Shown in pieces: positions 55,171 to 64,000 of a stretch of DNA of 64,000 nt. Both the position numbers and the translations under genes were made by a program. This DNA is from Cepaea nemoralis (lineage: Eukaryota > Mollusca > Gastropoda > Stylommatophora > Helicidae): assembly GCA_014155875.1 (NCBI GenBank), contig JACEFZ010027769.1, positions 124,001 to 188,000 of the forward strand. The letters are read 5' to 3'. The stretch's first letter is position 1, and every line of letters begins with the position of its first letter. The notes beneath the pieces are model-generated. The model saw only the letters and a program-made list of their open reading frames with translations, searched no databases and was not told the origin of the DNA.

Positions 55171-56285
55171 GCAGCCATATCACATACACAGTAGCCATGT
55201 CACACACACAGCAGCCGTATCACATATACATAGTAGCCATGTCACACACACAGCAGCCATATCACATATACACATATCCATGTCACACACACAGCAGCCA
55301 TGTCACATATACACAGTAGCCATGTCACACACACAGCAGCCATATCACATATACATAGTAGCCATGTCACACACACAGCAGACACATCACATATACACAG
55401 TAGCCATGTCACACACACAGCAGACATATCACATATACACAGTAGCCATGTCACACACACAGCAGACATATCACATATACATAGTAGCCATGTCACACAC
55501 ACAGCAGACATATCACATATACATAGTAGCCATGTCACACACACAGTAGCCATATCACATATACATAGTAGCCATGTCACACACACAGCAGACATATCAC
55601 ATATACACAGTAGCCTGTCACACACACAGCAGCCATATCATATATACACAGTAGCCATGTCACACACACAGCAGCCATATCACATATACATAGTAGCCAT
55701 GTCACACACACAGCAGACATATCACATATACATAGTAGCCATGTCACACACACAGCAGACATATCACATATACACAGTAGCCATGTCACACACACAGCAG
55801 CCATATCACATATACACAGTAGCCATGTCACACACACAGCAGCCATATCACATATACACAGTAGCCATGTCACACACACAGCAGACATATCACATATACA
55901 TAGTAGCCATGTCACACACACAGCAGACATATCACATATACATAGTAGCCATGTCACACACACAGCAGACATATCACATATACATAGTAGCCATGTCACA
56001 CACACAGTAGCCATGTCACACACACAGTAGCCATGTCTTACACATGGTAGCCACATTACACACACACTTTAGCCATGTCACATACACAGCAGCCATATCA
56101 GACACACAAAGTAGCCATGTCACATACACAAAGTAGTCATGTCGCACATACACAGTAGTGATGTCACATACACACTGTGGCCATGTCACAAACACATAGT
56201 GGCTGTGTCACACACACACACAGCAGCCATGTCACACACACAGTAGCCCTGTCTCACATACACACAGTAGCTACATCACACACTC
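55169..56285. repeat. Minisatellite, 42-bp unit (two 21-bp halves), over twenty copies
   Basis: The unit is CAGCCATATCACATATACA plus CAGTAGCCATGTCACACACACAG, with CAGACATATC and CATAGTAGCC variants. The two halves are related, so an older unit of about 21 bp is likely. After about 56000 the copies decay. Open frames (repeated SHTQQ and CVTWLLCICDM) are artefacts of the 42-bp period. Confidence 0.95.
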
Positions 56286-56439
56286 ACAACCACCAAACTA
56301 TGGCCAGCGTACTATCTCATAATGCAACCAAACCTGAGAAATCCATGGCTACAGGCGAGTGAGCTGCCACATATATGCCCAACCTCTACTTAAAGGGTTA
56401 AAGACTTCACTGCATCAGGTTTGCCCCATCTGACCTGAC

Positions 56440-56509
56440 CTCTCTCTGCAGGTGGCACTCCGCCAGCTGACAGCACAGCCCAAGGCACACATTCTGATAA
56501 CCTCAAACA
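56440..56509 (-). CDS. Candidate exon of the unidentified minus-strand gene
   Basis: If the acceptor is AAAAGTGCAG|TGTTTG and the donor AGAGAGAG|GTCAGG, this 70-bp piece converts phase 1 (end of 56913-57096) to phase 2 (start of 54589-54701) exactly, with an open frame reading FEVIRMCALGCAVSWRSATC. The splice sites are mediocre. An alternative acceptor at 56549 would need a weaker donor for exon 56913-57096. The phase fit is the main support. Confidence 0.35.
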
Positions 56510-56589
56510 CTGCACTTTTAATTCTGAGTGACACAGTCAGAAACCGAACCTACAAACTTTCAGAGGACAAGACAGATGACTTGATCGTA

Positions 56590-56935
56590 TCACCATGGAG
56601 TCTACTCACCCACGGCAATGAAACACTTGAGGACAAGACAGATGACTGTGTCACCATGGAGTCTACTCACCCACGGCAATGAAACACTTGAGGACAAGAC
56701 AGATGACTGTGTCACCATGGAGTCTACTCACCCACGGCAATGAAACACTTGAGGACAAGACAGATGACTGTGTCACCATGGAGTTACTCACCCACGGCAA
56801 GAAACACTTGAGGACAAGACAGATGACTGTGTCACCATGGAGTCTACTCACCCACGGCAATGAAACACTTGAGGACAAGACAGATGACTGTGTCACCATG
56901 GAGTCTACTCACCCACGGCAATGAAACACTTTGCC
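56590..56935. repeat. Minisatellite, 61-bp unit, six copies, containing a duplicated splice donor
   Basis: The unit is CTACTCACCCACGGCAATGA plus AACACTTGAGGACAAGACAG plus ATGACTGTGTCACCATGGAGT. The rightmost copy overlaps the end and donor of exon 56913-57096. The other five copies repeat that exon end and its donor (minus strand CATTGCCGTGG|GTGAGT). The fourth copy has lost one base. Confidence 0.93.
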
Positions 56936-57096
56936 TGGCTGGAGTCGTAGACAGAGTTCTGCAGCAGCTGTGAGGTCTTGATGAAGTCCGGGGTCAGGTA
57001 GGAGAAGGGGATGGTGTCTGCAAACACAGCAGACGGTCGCAACAGGCTGGGGTGACAGGTGGAGCACATCTCTGTGGCTGGCCGTGAGTGCAGAAT
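56913..57096 (-). CDS. Exon of the unidentified minus-strand gene (Cys-containing segment)
   Basis: The acceptor is ACATCTGACCCCAG|ATTCTG, phase 0, and the donor is GCCGTGG|GTGAGT, phase 1. The 184-bp exon encodes ILHSRPATEMCSTCHPSLLR, PSAVFADTIPFSYLTPDF and IKTSQLLQNSVYDSSQAKCF. With the previous exon it forms CPCQVM-ILHS...CSTCHP, a pair of Cys-x-x-Cys-like motifs that might bind a metal (inference). The last 17 bases and the donor are the source, or a member, of the 61-bp tandem repeat. Confidence 0.7.
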
Positions 57097-57119
57097 CTGG
57101 GGTCAGATGTAACAGTGGC

Positions 57120-57167
57120 AATAGTGTGAGTACACTGACTGGGAGAGGGAGAGAGAGATACAGGATG

Positions 57168-57211
<44 letters not shown>

Positions 57212-57335
57212 GACAGAGAGACCAAGAATGGAGGGAAAGACAAAATGATTGACTGACAGAGAGATAGAGAGATAGAGAGAGTGAAAGAAAGATGAAGAGG
57301 GAGAGAGAGATACAGGATGGAGAATGAGATTGACT

Positions 57336-57374
<39 letters not shown>

Positions 57375-57389
57375 CAGAGAGAGAGAGAC

Positions 57390-57435
<46 letters not shown>

Positions 57436-57504
57436 CAAGAAGGAGGGAAAGACAAAATGATTGACTGACAGAGAGAGGGAGAGAGAGAGAGAGAGAGAGA
57501 GAGA

Positions 57505-57547
<43 letters not shown>

Positions 57548-57613
57548 AGAAAGATGAAGAGAGAAAGAGAGAGAGAGAGAGAGTGAAAAGAGAAGCAGAG
57601 ACAGACACACATA

Positions 57614-57681
<68 letters not shown>

Positions 57682-57685
57682 ATAC
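57120..57685. repeat. GA / GACA / GAAA microsatellite complex
   Basis: Interleaved GA, GACA and finally about 19 GAAA repeats, with an internal duplication: GACAAAATGATTGACTGACA appears near 57239 and 57450. Open frames on the minus strand here are low-complexity Ser/Leu and are not genes. Confidence 0.95.
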
Positions 57686-57727
57686 AGAGACAAGTAATAG
57701 TGAACATACTCAACATACATACAAAAA

Positions 57728-58020
57728 TAATTAATAGTGAGCAAATATAGAGGGATAATTAACAGTGAACAAATATAGAGGGATAATTAACAGTGAACAA
57801 ATATAGAGGGATAATTAAAAGAGAACAAATATAGAGGGATAATTAACAGTGAACAAATATAGAGGGATAATTAACAGTGAACAAATATAGAGGGATAATT
57901 AACAGAGAACAAATATAGAGGGATAATTAACAGTGAACAAATATAGAGGGATAATTAACAGAGAACAAATATTGAGGGATAATTAAAAGAGAATATGTAT
58001 GCATGATAAATAACACTGAA
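57728..58020. repeat. Minisatellite, 28-bp unit, about ten copies
   Basis: The unit is AACAAATATAGAGGGATAAT plus TAACAGTG, with AAAGAG and ACAGAG variants. Confidence 0.95.
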
Positions 58021-58023
58021 CAT

Positions 58024-59103
58024 ATAGAATCATCATCATCATGTGCCATGCCGATAAGTGTGGGCAGTCATGTTTCGCCATCTCACACAATCAGCAGAGT
58101 TGTGGATCAGCTCTGTGTTCTTGTCTCAACCATGCCATGTGACTAAACTATCCAGGTGTTTACTTCTTTGCCTTCCCCTTGATCTTGCCAGTTGTCACTA
58201 AGTTCGCCAATTTAGTTCTATTCATTATTTTTTTTTTTAAACGTATCTCAAAATCCCAAAAAAGTATCTCATAACATATCCCAAAAATTGTGACTGTCTA
58301 CACCTAATTTCTCTAATCAGTTTAAGGTTTTTATTTGCTTCTTGTAAGACTTGGTCATTGGTTTTTCTGTCTGTCCATGGTATTCTTTTACCTTTCCTCA
58401 GAAACCACATTTCCACTGCCATTAGATGTTTTTCAGCTTGACTGTTCATTGTCCACACTTCACAAAAGTACAGGTTGTTGTTGAGTTGAGCTAAGAACTG
58501 ACATCATTGCACTCAGAACATTCCCATATGCACTCCGTACCCTCGTTCAACAGCCAGTGAAGAGTCACACTACTAATCGTTCCCACCGCTACCTGATTGA
58601 AAGTTCTCCTGGTCTTCCCTCTCAGTTTTGAGATTCTTCCAGAACCCCTGCCGATCCCCCATAATCTCCTCCTTTCCACATATGGGTTCTCAGTCTATTC
58701 CTCCACCTTCTCCATCTGGTCCCACAGGCGCACGACCACCTCTCCCTTGTCGATAGGTAATCTATTCCAAGATAATTTTACAGATTCACTTGTTTAAGAA
58801 TATTCCCATTTACTTGTGTATTAATTACAGGATTTCTTCTTCATGGTGACGACCATAATCTGTGTCTTCTTACAATATAATTCTAACACTAGTTGTTCAC
58901 TGTGAGCAGCAACCGCATCTACTAAATGTTGCAGATCCTGCTCATTATCTCAATCAATACTGTATCATCTGCATATCTAATGTTATTGATGTTTTGTCCC
59001 CCACTGATACTTCCTTTAATATCTTCTATATTTCTGAAAATATTTTCACTGTACAGGGAAAAAAGATCTGGAAACATTACACATCCCTGTCTCACAAATA
59101 ACT
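58024..59103 (-). pseudogene. RTE-like LINE copy (RT to C-terminus) with an internal insertion
   Basis: On the minus strand from 59103 the frames read RQGCVMFPDLFSLYSENIF (motif B), INNIRYADDTVLIE (catalytic YADD), then EVWTMNSQAEKHLMAVEMWF, IPWTDRKTNDQVLQEANKN and QFLGYVMR, ending MTAHTYRHGT before a short GAT repeat tail at 58029. The thumb segment expected between the YADD region and EVWTMN is replaced by 58478-58740. The copy is 5'-truncated before motif B. A sister fragment is at 18620-18905. Confidence 0.8.
58478..58740 (-). mobile_element. Unclassified short element inserted in the RTE-like copy
   Basis: The minus-strand end GGGAATGTTCTGAGTGCAAT, GATGTCAGTTCTTAGCTCAA and CTCAACAAC is related to the short end at 12113-12165 (GGGAATGCTCCGAATGCTGT, GATGTCGGTTCCTAAATCAA, then ATCA repeats). 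It interrupts the RT of the RTE-like copy. No protein of its own is recognised. It may be a SINE. Confidence 0.5.
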
Positions 59104-59155
59104 ATCCACTATTTTCTGAATCTGCATTCCACCACACAATCACCTTTGATACAAA

Positions 59156-59340
59156 AAAAAAGCACTTGCAATGAAATTCACAGCTCAGTGTCACACCAAG
59201 CACTCAATTCAGTAACTGAGTGATGAGACCAGGTCCTCTAAGTCAAAACATGTGGAGAATGCAACAGCAGGTTGTGCTTGGAGATAGTATATTCTCCAAG
59301 GTCCCAAGGCCTGCCTATCCGCCGTGTATGACCTAAATCA
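59156..59340. mobile_element. Dispersed repeat, relative of 30690-30870
   Basis: AAATTCACAGCTCAGTGTCA, CCAAGCACTCAATTCAGTAAC and GCCTATCCGCCGTGT correspond in order to the copy before the TAG satellite. It adjoins the 5'-truncated LINE that follows. Confidence 0.5.
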
Positions 59341-59365
59341 AATACAGGGACAGGTAACACCCAAG

Positions 59366-62300
59366 ATATATATATGCGATTTCAATGCTAAAGGCAGATC
59401 ATGGGGAAACATTTCCTCCAACACACAGGGGGAGGAGCTCGAGACTGCACTTGAAACCATTGACCTGGTTTGTATCAACAGTGGCAGTGTCACTAGGACA
59501 GCAAGCTGCCCAGGTGATGAGGACAGTGCTATTGGCTATTGATCTGGCACTGGGTTCTCCTTCACTCACAACAGTCTGTAGATGGGGTGTCCTAGGGTAC
59601 CACGGCAGCGACCACCACCCTTGCAGCATATTGGTGGAGAAAGGCAGAACCAGGCAGCACAAGTCAATGGTCAAGACTTTCCAGTATGATAGTACAGGGC
59701 AAGATGTGGTGAGTAAAATAAGACGTGACAAGTGCAGAAAGTTTCAGGGCAGGAAAAAAAGCTGGGAGTAGCTACCCGTGCTGTAAAGAAATGGCAAAAC
59801 GCCAAGAAGAACAGAGTTGCCCATCCTAAACCCTGCATGCACTTAGAAAGAGAGATGCACTCAAAAGTAAGCAATTTCCAAAAAACTGGTTACGGTGGTT
59901 AAAAGTGAAAAATGGGCAGAGGTATGTCAAAGAGTAAGCACAGACAAGTCACTGAAATTGTTCTAGTGACTGCATAAAAGCATGAGTGGGGTAGTCAAGA
60001 ATAAGAGAATTTCTGACTTCAAAGGTGCTGACCTCATCTGGCAGAGGACTGACTAGAACAAGGGCAAAGCCCTCTTCGAACACCATCTAGAGCAGAGCAA
60101 CCAGACAGACATGAGAGGCTGAAATCTTGCCAAGGAAGTCACCTCAGACAGGTGTAAGACCCAGAACATTTCAGATTAAGACACAGTGACAGTGAAAGAA
60201 ATCAAGGCTGTGCTTCGACGATAAAAAACAGCGCTCCATGGCCGGATGGCATAAGATATGACGACATCAATAGGTGTACCAACAACGAGCTAAAGAAATT
60301 AGCAGACATGTATAACAACAGTAAAGGGAGTGTTAGCATCAAGGAGGAGTGGTTACACAGCTATCTGATTCCCTTGTCGAAGCCTGGCAAAGACCACAAA
60401 AAAATTCAAGGATATCGAGTAATAACCATGCAGAATACAATAGGCAAACTGCTGGAGAAGTTAACTGCCAGAAAAATATCAAGCCAGCTAGAGAAGCAAG
60501 GTGTTTTCCTACCTACCCTGGGAAGGTACCGTCCCAAAATAGAAACCTGGACCAATGCAGCAGTTTTTGCCCATGATGTTTCCACTCAGAAATTGAAACC
60601 TTTGCTGCAGCGATTGATCTGAAGGATGCGTACAACAGAGTAACATTGGATTTTCTAATGCTTCAGCTTCTTGAACTCAAGATAAGTCCGTTCCTCCTTA
60701 GTTGGATCACTGCAGCCCTCTTCCAATGGAAAGTAGTTTATAGATGTGGCAGCTGGACGTCGGAACCTACAACAATATATCCTGGCCTACCACAGGTATC
60801 ACCATTATCTCCGGTGCTGTTCAACGCCTACACTGTGAGAATCACAAGCGAGCAGATCACTGGACCGGGATGACCATTGTCAAGTATGCCTACCGATGTT
60901 TTAGTGTATCATCAGGGTAAGGATAGAGATCAGGTTGCTGTGGAAACTGCACAACCGAACTCAATTCGCATAAGTACTTGGTGTGCTGAAGCTGGGGCAA
61001 TTGGTCAAGCCCAAACAAAGGCAACAGTGACATGGTTCTCTTTGAATAATCATATTGGTCAACACTCCAACACCAACGTTAATCTGTGTTCAGAGACTGT
61101 GGAAAGAACGCAGGCAATGAATTACCTGGTGATATGTTTTGATCAAAGCCTTGCTTATAACTGAGCACATAGACCAGGTGATAACAAAGGCCAGCGGGGT
61201 TTGGCTGCGATTGCGGGTGATGAGGCAAGCAGCAAACTGTGAGCAGCGCCATCTATGCCTTCCTATTACGAGGGGCTGTGTCATGTCCTGTTTTTGAAGT
61301 GCATGGCAGGTGGCGATCCTGGACTCTCAGCCGTAAGCAGATAGAAAGGATGGAAAGGATACAGAATAGAAGCTATGCGCATTATTCTTGGATGTACAAG
61401 AGAGACAGCATGCAGGGTGATATGCTACCCTTCTTGATTTTCCTAACCATTGAAGACAGAATTACAAATTTGCAGAGCTACCGTGCCTACCTCAGGAGTT
61501 AACGCAACACACAACATCCCTGCATAGTGAAATTATGGAAGGTGAAGGGCAGCAGGGTAAAAAGAGGAAGGTCGTGGATGGTCAAGCCGAAGACATTCAT
61601 TCAACAGGTGTGTTCACTTGAGGACTTAGAAACCTGGCGAGGAAGGGGGGTAAAAGTAGCCAACAGATTTCTGTACAGTCCTTTATCAGTTGCATCCAGA
61701 CTAGACAGAAAAATGCAGACAAGAAAACCTGCTGCTGTGGAAGGCGGAAGTACAAAGCGTTGATTTTCGAGAATTCTTTAGACGTGATGCTGTCATTATA
61801 CATAGATGGGTCGGTCGTCCTGACATGTGAGAAGCTCATGGGCCTTTACGGCTCGGCCGGAGGGAGAATTGTGAAGGAGGACTCCGGGTGCTTTGTTGAG
61901 ACACAAAGTAGCCTGACTATGGAAGTCATGGCAGTAAGTAAAGCAATAACATGAGCCTAGAGACACAGACATTCACTAGGGCATGTGTCCTTAGGGACTC
62001 AATGAGCATGCTCAAGAGGATAGAGATGAGGTGGATCAGAAGACCGTGGTTTGCTGTCTCTGGAGTGGTCTCGGCTGGCAAAGATTAGTTTCATCTTCGT
62101 GCCAGGGCATGCAGGGAGTACAAGAAACTGAGCGGGCTGACCAAGCTCGCAGGTATAGGCTAATATGGAGGGCGGACGCGCATTGGACCAGGCTGACATT
62201 CTGAATGCTCTACGAGAAGTAAGTACTTTGCGAGACCCAGTGATGACTGCGAATCTACAAACCATGGTCAGACTGCGAGAACAGCAAATTAAAAGAGGTG

Positions 62301-62480
62301 TGGCCAAACAAGAACACTATGCAGGAAGCCAAAGAAGATTGATAAACCAACACAGAACTGGTGTTCCGTTTAGCCTACTACGACGCCTGCGGGATTTGCT
62401 GAGGAGGGGATCCGAGCACTTATGGACTGAGTGATTCGATGTGCAATGAGGATGATCTGTCGACTAACTAACTAACAAAC
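59366..62480 (+). mobile_element. RNase H LINE (copy 4), 5'-truncated, heavily mutated
   Basis: This starts inside the endonuclease domain at the equivalent of about 1574 (CDFNAKGRSWG) and runs through RT and RNase H to the GAGGATGATCTGTCGACTAA end with an ACTA tail. Recognisable pieces are YLIPLSKPGKD, LEKLTARKISSQLE, GLPQVSPLSPVLFNAYTV (Gly to Val change in motif B), TMEVMAVSKAI and HAGSTRN. The YADD box is damaged (MPTDVLVY). Many indels break the frame, more than in copy 1. It lies in the first visible intron of the host gene, opposite strand. Confidence 0.88.
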
Positions 62481-62537
62481 TAACCACATACTTGCATGCA
62501 TGCACGCACACACACACACACTCCCCCTCCCCACATA

Positions 62538-63020
62538 CAGGGTGTTTGTAAAGTCTCACTACACTGTGTATGTAGAACAAATTTGAAAAATGAAGTACAT
62601 GACTTTATGTAAAAATGTGCTCCAGTCCATCGTGAAGCAATAAGCAGTGAATGGCTGTTGTCTGTTGGAGTAATTCTTTACACTCCAAACAGAATGGTGT
62701 TATCAATGAAAGAAAGAATGTTTTGCTTGAACAAGTGTTTCAAAATGGTGGTCGATACACATGGAAATAACAACAGACACATTGCAGAAGGTATTTGACA
62801 ATATGAAGAGATTAGTACAGTCATGTCTTGAAGCCCATGATTGACATTTCCAACACCTGCTATAATGAATACTTCATTGGTACTTTCCAGCTTCCCCAAA
62901 ACATCGTTAGACCATAGCAGTAACTATTGTAATTAATTAAATGAATTGTTTGGCACATTTTTGTGATGACTCATGTACTTCATTTTTCATAAAAAGTGTA
63001 GTGACTTTACAAAAAACCTG
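62538..63020. mobile_element. Deleted mariner-like transposon, 483 bp, TA-flanked
   Basis: The left end CAGGGTGTTTGTAAAGTCTC and the right end (reverse complement CAGGTTTTTTGTAAAGTCAC) are inverted repeats extending inward to GAAAAATGAAGTACATGA. Both are flanked by TA (62536-62537 and 63021-63022), the mariner/Tc1 target. Inside, the plus strand shows a transposase start (KERMFCLNKCFK) joined to a C-terminal trace (TLQKVFDNMKRLVQSCLEAH), with the catalytic domain deleted. The right end lies 33 bp from the donor of exon 63054-63299. Confidence 0.8.
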
Positions 63021-63053
63021 TATAATAAGCACTATCATCACAATTAAGCTTAC

Positions 63054-63299
63054 CATGACCTGACATGGACAGCTGTTTGACCGTAGCTTGGCGTTGTAAA
63101 CCACACATCGCCCCGATGCATGCAATGGCTGGCCATAGATGTCAAAATCTGCCCACTTCAACAACTTGGAGTTTGGAATGTTGAGCCGGTCCACAGACAA
63201 GATGCGCTCACACTGGGCGTAGATGTCTTGTAGGGCATGGAACGTGATGTTGGTGAGCTTTGTGAAGACATCCCTCAGTCTGTCCTCACTCAGAGACAC
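63054..63299 (-). CDS. First visible exon of the unidentified minus-strand gene
   Basis: The acceptor is GCAGCTCCCTACAG|GTGTC-like (CTCCCTACAG|GTGTCT) and the donor is GTCATG|GTAAGC. Both are phase 0, giving 82 codons. It encodes SLSEDRLRDVFTKLTNITFH, ALQDIYAQCERILSVDRLN and LLKWADFDIYGQPLHASGRC, then VVYNAKLRSNSCPCQVM. The frame is clean and the amino-acid content is globular. It joins exon 56913-57096 in phase. More 5' exons must lie beyond the window. I do not recognise the family. Confidence 0.73.
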
Positions 63300-63344
63300 C
63301 TGTAGGGAGCAGCCAATGGTGGTGGAAAATGTACATTTGGAACA

Positions 63345-63790
63345 TACATTAGAGGGACGATCAATAAGTAATGCCTCCTATTTTTTTATCCAACGGAACA
63401 GGGAAACACGGTGAATGCTAACCATTACATTGAAACTGTGAAGATTAGAGGGCGCCTTCGATGACTTTACCCATTCAAAGATCCGAGAACTGCACTACTG
63501 TTGCATAAAAATGCCAGGCCACACGCTGCTAAACTCACGATTGATAAATTTGCATAATTTGGCTGGATATTATTACCACATCCCCCTTACAGTCCTGATT
63601 TAGCACCTTCAGACTTCCATCTGTTTGGACCACTGAAAGAGATCTTCGCGGACATCACTTTGAGGACACAGAGACCCTTAAACGTGCCGTACGCCAGTGG
63701 CTTTATATAAAGGACAAGAAATTTTACTGTGCGGGGATACATACCCTTGTGAGAAGATGGACAAAAACTATAACCAGGTACTTGTAATTT
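63345..63790 (+). pseudogene. Mariner-like transposase relic (C-terminal catalytic part)
   Basis: An end-like GAGGGACGATCAATAAGTAA opens the element. The frame then reads KNARPHAAKLTIDKF, LPHPPYSPDLAPSDFHLFGP (with the third catalytic Asp) and, after a frameshift, HFEDTETLKRAVRQWL and RRWTKTITRYL. The second catalytic Asp, normally in DNARPH, is Lys here. The N-terminal half is deleted. The element lies in an intron of the host gene, upstream of its first visible exon. Confidence 0.8.
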
Positions 63791-63925
63791 ACATCCCCAA
63801 GTCAAGGACGACAGGTCAACATTTTAGTCCAGCTGTCCAGTGTAGGGGTTGAACCGCTTACCTTGGCATCAGCACAATGGATGTTTCTTCTCCTTTTCGT
63901 TCATCCGGAGTGTTTTTTCAGATGT
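63776..63925 (-). mobile_element. tRNA-derived SINE, minus strand (same family as 14049-14460)
   Basis: ACTTGTAATTTACATCCCCA, AGTCAAGGACGACAGGTCAA and CATTTTAGTCCAGCTGTCC are the reverse complement of the body at 14340-14425. The minus strand carries a B-box-like GGTTCAACCCC. It abuts the end of the mariner relic. Confidence 0.6.
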
Positions 63926-64000
63926 GATTGCGGTGTGTCAGTTATGCGCCCTTGGGCCGAAACCCGTAGGCCAACACATCCGGCTACAGCATGCTTTTTT
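63926..64000. other. Window edge, nothing recognised
   Basis: Short sequence to the end of the window without recognisable motifs. Confidence 0.3.

Noticed and set aside
55242..56065. Repeat proteins with SHTQQ or CVTWLLCICDM
   Set aside because: Artefact of another 42-bp array.
56994..57744. Long Ser/Leu-rich open frames on the minus strand
   Set aside because: They translate GA and GAAA microsatellites. Only the host exon at 56913-57096, in a different frame, looks real.

Overview
This window looks like a repeat-rich animal nuclear genome. The evidence is spliceable exons with GT/AG borders and matching phases, several classes of non-LTR retrotransposon, a Penelope-like element with a GIY-YIG domain, mariner relics, tRNA-derived SINEs and very large minisatellites. 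The mixture (Penelope-like copies, RNase H-bearing LINEs with tetranucleotide tails, a LINE/SINE tail of GATTT repeats) suggests a marine lophotrochozoan, probably a mollusc. That placement is inference. No bacterial operons, rRNA genes or CRISPR arrays are seen.

Host gene. The only convincing host gene is on the minus strand. Six exons are supported (63054-63299, 56913-57096, 54589-54701, 54002-54144, 29589-29889 and 26884-27185), plus a weaker candidate at 56440-56509. All visible splice phases fit (0-0, 1-1, 0-0, 1-1, and 1-2 bridged by the candidate exon), and the last exon ends in a stop. The window therefore holds the 3' part of a conserved but unidentified protein gene. Its fourth visible intron is about 24.1 kb and is almost entirely tandem repeat.

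Layout. 1-5 kb: a nearly complete but broken RNase H-type LINE (copy 1). 5-8.5 kb: a tRNA-Asp-like sequence, then an RTE-like LINE fragment split by a Penelope-like insertion with a clean 14-bp target duplication. 8.5-19.7 kb: a patchwork of truncated LINEs, SINEs, a second Penelope-like insertion and short tandem repeats. 19.8-24.7 kb: a cluster of minisatellites (about 20, 42, 44, 34 and 79 bp units). 24.8-29.9 kb: SINEs, LINE tails and the last two exons, with a 28-bp minisatellite between them. 30.9-33.9 kb: TAG-based satellite with a 234-bp higher-order repeat. 34.05-53.05 kb: one minisatellite of about 19 kb with 42/45-bp units. 53-57.1 kb: mariner relic, exons and more minisatellites, one of which has copied a splice donor. 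57.1-64 kb: microsatellites, an RTE-like copy, a second long copy of the RNase H LINE, a deleted mariner, the first visible exon, another mariner relic and a SINE.

Every long open frame inside the satellites is a by-product of unit lengths divisible by three and is not annotated as a gene.
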